From assembly GCA_035553375.1 (NCBI GenBank), contig DATNCY010000245.1, positions 1 through 64,000 on the forward strand: DNA of 64,000 bases. The letters run 5' to 3'. Origin of the DNA: JAJPHU01 sp035553375. Its GTDB lineage: Bacteria; Planctomycetota; Planctomycetia; Gemmatales; Gemmataceae. Below the pieces are notes generated by a model that was not told the origin of the DNA, searched no databases, and saw nothing but the letters and a program-made list of their open reading frames with translations. The position numbers and the translations under genes are program-made. Below, one piece after another: positions 57,744 to 64,000 of this stretch (position 1 is the stretch's first letter; every line of letters starts with the position of its first letter).

Positions 57744-57791
57744 ATAGTTCTCGCTCATCAATCCTACGAATGCACCTTCAGGAGAATGGTC

Positions 57792-58505
<714 letters not shown>

Positions 58506-58511
58506 CGGCGT

Positions 58512-58769
58512 TCACCATCCCAGCGCCTTGCGTAATTCATCGAGTCCACCGTGGAGGGCGGCATCGAGAGAGGAATAAGTAGCGCCGGCGTCGAGACGCC
58601 GGCCGTTGATGGTTTGCGTAATGCGACAGCCGAATTGTCCCTTCACCGGCACCGCCAATAGGAGATATTGCGGCTCCTTATCGAGATAGACCAGCCACGA
58701 TTGACCGTCCTTGCTCCCCTGCAAGTGGACGTTGCGCTTGCTGAGCCAATCCGGAGTCGTCACCGTCAT
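58512..58769 (-). CDS. Small hypothetical protein
   Basis: The 85-residue protein has no family that I recognise. It is mixed alpha/beta, with KDGQSWLVYLDKEPQYLLLA and then VPVKGQFGCRITQTINGRRL, the latter probably a beta hairpin. Three ATG codons lie in a row at 58769-58775; the third has the best spacing from ggag, which is why it was chosen. A stretch of palindromes lies just upstream. Its stop is 6 bases from that of the UPF0173 gene, on the other strand. I judge it real by its codon pattern and ribosome site; its function is unknown. Confidence 0.55.
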   Translation of the reverse strand: MTVTTPDWLSKRNVHLQGSKDGQSWLVYLDKEPQYLLLAVPVKGQFGCRITQTINGRRLDAGATYSSLDAALHGGLDELRKALGW

Positions 58770-58799
58770 CATCATTTCTCCCACATCCCTAGCGGCACT

Positions 58800-58931
58800 A
58801 ACGCCCTGAGTAGGTCCCGCTTGCCGAGCGGGACCTTGCCCCAACAGGTCCCGCATGAGGTAGGTCCCGCTTGCCGAGCGGGACCTTGACCCAACAGGTC
58901 CCGCTCGGCAAGCGGGACCTACCTCATGCGG
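58800..58931. repeat. gtaggtcccgcttgccgagcg palindrome, tandem units
   Basis: A large palindrome (58851-58931) has arms built of ccgcatgaggtaggtcccgc and its complement around an 11-base loop, preceded by a shorter related unit (about 58808-58854). The architecture resembles the gtaggtccgg palindromes at 31957 and 45937 but with different arm sequence. Confidence 0.87.
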
Positions 58932-58983
58932 TTACAGTCCCTTATTTCTCTCAGCGACATTGTAGAAGCAGCGTAGTGCCCTG

Positions 58984-60393
58984 TCACTCTGGCAGCGGTT
59001 GCCCCTTCGTCTCCGGCGCGAACGGCAACACGGCAAGGCCGAGCAGGAAAATGGCGCACATGGTCACGCCGGCATAGCGCATCGGTTCGGGATAACCACT
59101 GTAGACGCGATTTGTCAGCAGGCCCAACAGCGTGGGACCGGTCGCCGCCAGAAAGCGCGCCCCGTTGTAACAGAACGAGGTGCCCGTGCTGCGCAGACGA
59201 GTCGGGAACAATTCCGGGAAATAGATGGCATAGCCGCCGAACAGCGCCAACTGGCAGAAGCCCATGATCGGAATCATCCAGAATACATCGGCGATGGTGC
59301 GGAAATACAAGAAGGTGAAGGCGGTACTCACGAGGGCGAGTACGAAGGAGATGGCGAAGGTCGGCTTGCGGCCCAGGTGATGCGTGATGCGACTGAAGGC
59401 GTAAATGCCGAAGAACGCGCCCACATTCATCATCAGCGAGGTTACGCCCGCCCAGAAACTCACCATGCCATCGACTTCCTTCGCCGAAAGTCCCAATTTC
59501 TCGAATTGAGCCCGAAAGACCGTGCGCTGCAAATCAATGCTGAAAAAGCCAATGCCCCACAGACCAATGATGCCGGACGAGGCCAACAGCAGACCGAGTA
59601 CGGCGTTGCGGCTCCAGCGTGGATTGCCGAACAATTCGCCGAAATAGGCGCGGATGCGCTGGCCTGGACTAATGCCGGCGGCCACGGCTTGCCAGCGTTC
59701 CGGTTCCTTGAGGCGGCGCATGATGAGGAGCGTGAGCAGGGCGGGGAAGGTGCCGATGAGGAACATGCCGCGCCAACCGAAATCGCTGCTGAGGTGGCCG
59801 TGCTGCGTCAGGTAGCCTTGCAACATGCCGATGAGGGCGGCAATGATGTTGCCGACCGCCGACAGCGCTTGCAGCAAACCCAGCGCGAACGGCCGAGCGC
59901 GGTCGGGCATCGCTTCGGCGACCAGCGAAATGCCGACCGCGAATTCGCCGCCCACGCCCAGGCCGGTGAGGAAGCGATAGACCGAAAAATCGAATACAGA
60001 CGTGGAAAACGCGCTGAGGCCGGTAAAGAGCGAGTAAAGCAAGATGGTTAGCATGAGCGAGCGAACGCGGCCGAGCAAGTCGCCGAGGACGCCGAAGAAC
60101 AGGCCGCCGGTCCCCCAGCCGATGAGGAAAATCGACGTGGCAAAGCCGGCCTGTTCCGCGACTTCTCCGACGCTCGGCTCGTGGCCCAGTTGGTCGGTAA
60201 GCAGTTTGTGGATGGCAGGCTTGCGGGCGATATTGAAGAGTTGCTGATCCATCGTGTCGAACAGCCAACCCAATGAGGCGACCATGAAGACGAACCAGTG
60301 ATAGCGGTTCATCTCACGCCACCACGGCGCCTTGGGGTCGGCGACATCGAAAGTCTTTTTGTCGGTAGGAAGAGGCGGGTCGGTATAATGCAT
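58984..60393 (-). CDS. MFS transporter (metabolite:proton symporter type)
   Basis: The 469-residue protein has twelve predicted membrane helices. Family motifs are GDLLGRVRSLMLTI after helix 2 and RFLTGLGVGGEFAVGISLVAE in helix 4, with the linker PERWQAVAAG and the end LPFAPETKGQPLPE, a sugar-porter-like tail. It most resembles the aromatic acid or sugar symporter group; the substrate cannot be told. The start is at 60393; its ribosome site is weak (gag). An upstream intergenic region carries two palindromic repeats. It is not near catabolic genes, so context gives no further clue. Confidence 0.88.
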   Translation of the reverse strand: MHYTDPPLPTDKKTFDVADPKAPWWREMNRYHWFVFMVASLGWLFDTMDQQLFNIARKPAIHKLLTDQLGHEPSVGEVAEQAGFATSIFLIGWGTGGLFFGVLGDLLGRVRSLMLTILLYSLFTGLSAFSTSVFDFSVYRFLTGLGVGGEFAVGISLVAEAMPDRARPFALGLLQALSAVGNIIAALIGMLQGYLTQHGHLSSDFGWRGMFLIGTFPALLTLLIMRRLKEPERWQAVAAGISPGQRIRAYFGELFGNPRWSRNAVLGLLLASSGIIGLWGIGFFSIDLQRTVFRAQFEKLGLSAKEVDGMVSFWAGVTSLMMNVGAFFGIYAFSRITHHLGRKPTFAISFVLALVSTAFTFLYFRTIADVFWMIPIMGFCQLALFGGYAIYFPELFPTRLRSTGTSFCYNGARFLAATGPTLLGLLTNRVYSGYPEPMRYAGVTMCAIFLLGLAVLPFAPETKGQPLPE

Positions 60394-60534
60394 CTCTGGT
60401 TACTCACAGCTGCGGGCGGGTGGGGGCGCACTTTTCTAAGTCTCCCACATATACCGCGTTATCGGCTTCAATGCTAGTATTTCCGCGCGCATTCGTGCCA
60501 TTCGCGGCTGCTACGCTGAGAGTCTGTCCCGTAA

Positions 60535-60578
60535 GCCCCTCTCCCCTGTACTCGGGGAGAGGGGTTGGGGTGAGGGGG
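60535..60578. repeat. Intergenic copy of the cccctctcccc palindrome
   Basis: This element is the reverse orientation of the palindrome found in frame at 53982-54028: after reverse complementing, nearly every base matches (ccctcacccc, ccctctccccgagtaca, gggagagggg). It is intergenic here. Confidence 0.9.
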
Positions 60579-60608
60579 CAGCAATCCCACACGGGCACTA
60601 ACTTTTTG

Positions 60609-60660
60609 GCCAGCCCGCGGCGCCAGCAAGGGGCTTCCCTTGCTGGCGCTGCGGGCCGGC
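60609..60660. repeat. Palindromic repeat (agcccg..agcg family), paired arms
   Basis: Arms of 24 bases at 60609-60632 and 60637-60660 pair almost perfectly around a 4-base loop. It lies just after the stop of the minus-strand YHS-domain gene that ends at 60672. Confidence 0.88.
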
Positions 60661-60671
60661 AATTCATTCGG

Positions 60672-61409
60672 TTAATGCCTCTTCGTCTGCTCTTTCTTCG
60701 CTTTCTTCTTCGCCTCAAATTCCTTGATGTACTTCTCCGGCTCATCCTTGAAGGCATCGCGGCAGCCGGAGCAACAAACATAGTACGTCTGCCCCTTGTA
60801 CACGACGGCCATCGTGCCCAGCCCGCCGCTGACGATACATTCCGGAGCATCATCGCCGCCGGCGAACTCCACGCCCTCCTTGGTCGCGCCCACCTGATAG
60901 AGCAGCGCGAATGTCGTGCGCGCCGCCGGTTTCACCTCGTAGCGCAGCAAATATCGATTGAAGTGCAGTACGTTGACGATCAGCCGTTGCGTCTCGTTCT
61001 TCTTGTCGTCCTTGCGATCCAACGTCAGACACTTCTTGTTCAAGGTGCCCTCGAAAACAAGCGTTTCCTTGGCCGGCGTTTTGGCGGTGAGCCGGTAATG
61101 ATCCTTATCGGGAAGATAGCGCAGCTCGGCATGGGTGAAGTATTTGCCCTTATCGATGGCGGCACGCAGATACACATCGTCGCCCTTGAACTGCCATTCC
61201 CAGATGATCTTCTCCTGCCAGAAGCCGCGTCGTTGTTCCTCGCGCGTGCCGGTCTTCGGTTCGCCGGTACCGCGCCAGGCACCGATCAAATCGTTCAGCG
61301 CTTGCAGCGCCTTCTTCGGACTCTGCCTGACCGGGGCATCGGCCGCGCGCACCGAGACGCCAAGAGGCAGCAGCGAGGACAGACAACATAGAAACAGCAC
61401 GCGCTTCAT
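60672..61409 (-). CDS. Secreted protein with C-terminal YHS/TRASH-like metal domain
   Basis: The 245-residue protein opens MKRVLFLCCLSSLLPLGVSV, a signal peptide. Residues about 30-190 form a lipocalin-like or DUF1579-like beta domain with LNDLIGAWRGTGEPK. Residues about 205-235 form a YHS or TRASH-type motif, VVYKGQTYYVCCSGCRDAF, with cysteines that usually bind a metal such as copper or zinc. The lysine-rich tail is short. The ATG at 61409 gives the signal peptide; the open frame upstream is not supported. It probably acts in the periplasm in metal handling or redox chemistry, a role inferred from the motif only. Confidence 0.82.
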   Translation of the reverse strand: MKRVLFLCCLSSLLPLGVSVRAADAPVRQSPKKALQALNDLIGAWRGTGEPKTGTREEQRRGFWQEKIIWEWQFKGDDVYLRAAIDKGKYFTHAELRYLPDKDHYRLTAKTPAKETLVFEGTLNKKCLTLDRKDDKKNETQRLIVNVLHFNRYLLRYEVKPAARTTFALLYQVGATKEGVEFAGGDDAPECIVSGGLGTMAVVYKGQTYYVCCSGCRDAFKDEPEKYIKEFEAKKKAKKEQTKRH

Positions 61410-61494
61410 GGGTCGCAAGCTCCAGCAACAAGAAGGGGCGTCAACTTCTAGGTTTACCCGTTGACGACGAACCATGCAAAGAAAAAAGCGATCT

Positions 61495-61522
61495 TGACGC
61501 CAAACGCGGCCCCGGTATAACC
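61495..61522 (+). promoter_or_regulatory. Sigma-70-type promoter for the MBOAT gene
   Basis: A ttgacg (61495-61500) is followed after 16 bases by tataac (61517-61522), each one base from consensus. The start of transcription would be near 61529, about 80 bases before the MBOAT start codon. Confidence 0.7.
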
Positions 61523-61609
61523 CGCGTCCATCGCGATGGTCTTATTCCGATTCCGCGTACCGGGCCGGTTCGCCGCTTGCGCGGAACCGATTCGTCTGAG
61601 GGGATGGCG

Positions 61610-63037
61610 ATGCTGTTTTGTACCGCCTCATTCATGGGCTTCTTCGCCCTGCTTTTGCTCGTCTACTGGTCGATCCCCTGGCGACGCCCACGGGTTTGGC
61701 TCTTGTTGGTCGCCAGCTTCTATTTCTACGCCAGTTGGAACAAATGGCTCGCCATCATCATCTGCATCTCCACCCTGCTCGATTATCTCCTCGCTTTGGG
61801 CATCGAGCATTCGGTTGCGAATTGGCGGCGAAAAACGCTGCTTGGGGTCAGTCTGTTCGCCAACCTGGGGCTGCTGTGCTATTTCAAGTACACCAATTTC
61901 TTTCTGTTGTCGCTGGATGAAGCGCTCATTGCCTCCGGCGCGCCGACGTGGTTTCGCACCCTGCGCGTGATTCTGCCGATTGGCATTTCCTTCTACACGT
62001 TCGAGGCCATCAACTACATGGTGGACGTGTATCGGCGGCGCATGCCGGCCGAGCGCAACTTGGCCGATTTCATGCTGTTCATCCTGTTTTTTCCGCATCT
62101 GGTGGCCGGACCGATCGTCCGCGCCCGCGATTTTCTGCCGCAGATCAAACGCCCCAAGCATTGCGATTGGGTGCGTCTGCACCTGGGTTTGCAATACTTC
62201 CTCATGGGCTTGTTCAAGAAATTGGCCATCGCCGATCGCATGGCGCTGTACGCCGATCCGGTCTTCGATAGTCCCCTGGACTTTCGCACGGCGGCCGTGT
62301 GGATCGCCATGTTCGCTTACGCGCTACAGGTATACTGCGATTTCTCCGGCTACACGGACATGGCCATCGGCACGGCCCACATGCTCGGCTACAAATTGGC
62401 CGAGAACTTCAACATGCCGTACCTGGCCGCCAACATCGCCGAGTTCTGGAACCGCTGGCATATCTCGCTCTCAAGTTGGCTGCGCGATTATTTATTCATC
62501 CCGCTGGGCGGCAGTCGCGGCGGAGCATGGAAGACCAATCGCAATTTGCTTATCACGATGACACTGTGCGGCCTGTGGCACGGAGCGGCCTGGACGTATG
62601 TGGGTTTCGGCGCCATCCAGGGCTTGATGCTCATCACGCAGCGCCTCTTCCATCGCTGGTGCAAGGGGCAACCGCGGCTCGACGGTATCTTGCAATCGCT
62701 TCCGGGCACCGTGTTTCGCATCGCCTTCACGTTCGTTTGTTTCTGCGTCAGCCTGGTCGTCTTCAGGGCACCGAGTTTCGGCCATGCCTTCGAGATGTAC
62801 ACGCGCATGCTGATTCCCGCGCCGGGGGTGCCGGGCACCCCCGTGCCGGAGTTTGGCTTCTGGCTGACGGTGGCCGTGATGCTGGCGGCTCATCTGCTGG
62901 GCAAGAGCGGCGTATGGATTCGGCCGACTCTGCGTCTTTCCGCGCCGGTGCTGGGTTGCAGTTACGCGCTCGTGCTTGGGTTGGCCCTCGTGCTGGCGCC
63001 GCAAGGAGGCAAGGCGTTCATTTATTTCAATTTTTGA
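61610..63037 (+). CDS. MBOAT-family O-acyltransferase (AlgI/PatB type)
   Basis: The 475-residue protein has about eleven membrane helices and the membrane-bound O-acyltransferase pattern: MLFCTASFMGFFALLLLVYW at the start, FPHLVAGPIVRARDFLPQ, the FWNRWHISLSSWLRDYLFIP motif, and the catalytic His324 in CGLWHGAAWTYVGFG. It should move an acyl (often acetyl) group across the inner membrane, usually to a polysaccharide. The ATG at 61610 gives the typical family start and is 8 bases from gagggg. A palindromic repeat separates it from an SGNH-like protein gene, a usual partner for such transferases. The acyl acceptor is unknown; an exopolysaccharide is likely. Confidence 0.93.
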   Translation: MLFCTASFMGFFALLLLVYWSIPWRRPRVWLLLVASFYFYASWNKWLAIIICISTLLDYLLALGIEHSVANWRRKTLLGVSLFANLGLLCYFKYTNFFLLSLDEALIASGAPTWFRTLRVILPIGISFYTFEAINYMVDVYRRRMPAERNLADFMLFILFFPHLVAGPIVRARDFLPQIKRPKHCDWVRLHLGLQYFLMGLFKKLAIADRMALYADPVFDSPLDFRTAAVWIAMFAYALQVYCDFSGYTDMAIGTAHMLGYKLAENFNMPYLAANIAEFWNRWHISLSSWLRDYLFIPLGGSRGGAWKTNRNLLITMTLCGLWHGAAWTYVGFGAIQGLMLITQRLFHRWCKGQPRLDGILQSLPGTVFRIAFTFVCFCVSLVVFRAPSFGHAFEMYTRMLIPAPGVPGTPVPEFGFWLTVAVMLAAHLLGKSGVWIRPTLRLSAPVLGCSYALVLGLALVLAPQGGKAFIYFNF

Positions 63038-63043
63038 CGCCTC

Positions 63044-63102
63044 ACTAGCCCGGAGCGCCAGCAACGGGAGGCAAGACCCCGTCGCTGGCGCTCCGGGCTA
63101 GT
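63044..63102. repeat. Palindromic repeat (agcccg..agcg family), paired arms
   Basis: Arms at 63044-63068 and 63077-63102 pair with one or two mismatches. It lies between the MBOAT gene and its partner, inside what is probably one operon. Confidence 0.88.
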
Positions 63103-63133
63103 AGCGTGGATAAAAACATAACCAGGATAGGTA

Positions 63134-64000
63134 ATGTCAAGTATATTCTTGTTGCCCGCCGGCAAAGGAAGACGAGTTATCGTCTGGAGCCTGCTGTGTT
63201 TCGCGGCGAGTCAGGTGGCTCTGTCGATGTATCTCGATTACCGCCGTCCCGAGATACGCGATCCCCTGTACGGATACCGTCTCCGTTCGCTGCGTGCGCG
63301 GCTGGCCGAATCGCCCAAGGCACCGTTGTTTCTCGCTCTGGGCAGCTCGCGCATCAAGTACAGCCTGTGGCCGGCTCTTATGAAGGTACACTCCGCTGAT
63401 GGCGTGCCCGCGCCGGTGGTCTACAACTTCGGCATCAACGGCATGGGCAACATCCGCGAATTGATGTATTTTCGCCGCTTGTTGGCGGACGGCATTCGCC
63501 CCGAATGGTTGCTGTTGGAAGTGTGGCCGCCGTTGTGGACGCAGTCCGGCATCTTCGAGGAAACGCGCATGGTGCTGGGCGAGGACGATCAGCACTGGGG
63601 TGATATGCCCTTGCTGATTCGCTATTTTTCCGGCAAACCCGATGTCGTGAAGCAAGGCGTGCGGCGGAGCCTGCTGCCCATCACCGATTATCGCGGCAGT
63701 CTCATCCAGGCCACCCTTCGGAGCTTGTTGCCGCGCGAGCAGGTCAGCGAGACGAATCGGCATCTGGCCGACTGGATTCCCTTCGACAACACGGGCTGGT
63801 TCCGTGTGCCGTGGCAGCGCAACACACCGGAAGAAAAACGCATCGCCCTCGAACACGGTGCCGAAGAAATGAAGCCGCTGGTGACGCCCTTGCGCATCGA
63901 TCCGCGCAGCGACGCCGCGCTGCGCGAACTACTCGACGAATGCCGCACGCGCGGCATCAAGGTTGCCCTGATATGGATGCCGGAACACAGTCTGACACGC
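63134..64000 (+). CDS. SGNH-like partner of MBOAT acyltransferase, C-terminus cut
   Basis: From the ATG at 63134 the frame stays open for 289 codons to the right edge. An N-terminal membrane helix (RRVIVWSLLCFAASQVALSM) is followed by a periplasmic domain with LFLALGSSRIKYSLWPALM, where GSSR resembles the catalytic serine block of SGNH-type acyl esterases, and NFGINGMGNIRELMYFRRLL. The pattern resembles the partner proteins (AlgJ, AlgX or DUF1574 group) that receive acyl groups from an MBOAT enzyme and pass them to a polysaccharide. The start is 97 bases after the MBOAT stop, with aggatagg upstream. The rest of the protein, including a final catalytic Asp-His pair, is outside the window. Confidence 0.72.
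   Translation, partial: MSSIFLLPAGKGRRVIVWSLLCFAASQVALSMYLDYRRPEIRDPLYGYRLRSLRARLAESPKAPLFLALGSSRIKYSLWPALMKVHSADGVPAPVVYNFGINGMGNIRELMYFRRLLADGIRPEWLLLEVWPPLWTQSGIFEETRMVLGEDDQHWGDMPLLIRYFSGKPDVVKQGVRRSLLPITDYRGSLIQATLRSLLPREQVSETNRHLADWIPFDNTGWFRVPWQRNTPEEKRIALEHGAEEMKPLVTPLRIDPRSDAALRELLDECRTRGIKVALIWMPEHSLTR

Noticed and set aside
58999..60051. 350-codon plus-strand frame opposite the MFS transporter
   Set aside because: Its translation is mainly charged residues and has no membrane or domain pattern; the minus-strand MFS protein accounts for the sequence.

Overview
The window reads as GC-rich chromosome of a member of the Planctomycetota, most likely the Gemmata group. The reasons are two secreted DUF1549/DUF1553 proteins (one with a cytochrome-c-like front end and a DUF1501 partner), a TIGR02996 repeat-companion domain fused to leucine-rich repeats, a secretin-like STN/von Willebrand factor A giant protein, a reversed HTH-receiver regulator, and many intergenic palindromic repeats. 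This placement is inferred from gene content; no rRNA is present. No phage, CRISPR array, complete insertion sequence or recognised defence system is seen. The only RNA gene is a tRNA-Thr(CGT).

Layout. 1-5502 (minus) is a surface-polysaccharide cluster: ABC-2 export permease, its ATPase, mannose-6-phosphate isomerase, GDP-mannose 4,6-dehydratase, a small coiled-coil protein and a GT4 glycosyltransferase cut by the window edge. 6036-11401 (plus) holds a 1550-residue secreted VWA protein and an FHA protein, separated by a clear terminator. 11513-16819 (minus) holds a soluble histidine kinase, EF-G and a secreted protein. 17045-21234 is metabolic: DUF6807/PmoA-like protein, ROK sugar kinase, and a 2-methylcitrate-type synthase/lyase pair. 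21410-26391 has two ABC-2 permeases without an ATPase, an acetyltransferase and tRNA-modifying MnmG. 26654-29382 has a consensus promoter, a structured leader, an HTH-receiver regulator and an HDOD-histidine kinase. 29626-31949 has a Kdo hydroxylase and a GT39-like membrane protein. 32388-40643 has a lipoprotein, the tRNA, a coiled-coil membrane protein, a Ser/Thr kinase, a GNAT and a cupin protein, an MtaB-type methylthiotransferase and a STAS protein. 40670-45499 has a DUF1549/1553 protein divergent from a TMEM43-TIGR02996-LRR fusion. 46046-53090 has a threonine-dehydratase-like enzyme, a DUF2795 protein, a degenerate SbmA-like ABC transporter, a GT39 enzyme and a methyltransferase. 53297-58769 has an IS4-type transposase relic, a PSCyt1-DUF1549-DUF1553 plus DUF1501 operon and a UPF0173 hydrolase. 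58984-64000 has an MFS transporter, a YHS-domain protein, and an MBOAT O-acyltransferase with its SGNH-like partner.

The theme is the cell envelope: polysaccharide synthesis and export, Kdo modification, GT39 glycan transfer, O-acylation and large secreted proteins, plus Ser/Thr-kinase, FHA and STAS signalling.

The most unusual feature is the density of palindromic repeats. About fourteen loci carry one family with arms ending in (c/t)agcccg(c/g)agcg, and several further families are present. Two palindromes lie in frame inside genes (a Ser/Thr kinase and a DUF1549/1553 protein), a heptamer tandem lies inside mnmG, and one palindrome sits in the leader of fusA. All calls come from reading the sequence by eye; no database search was run.
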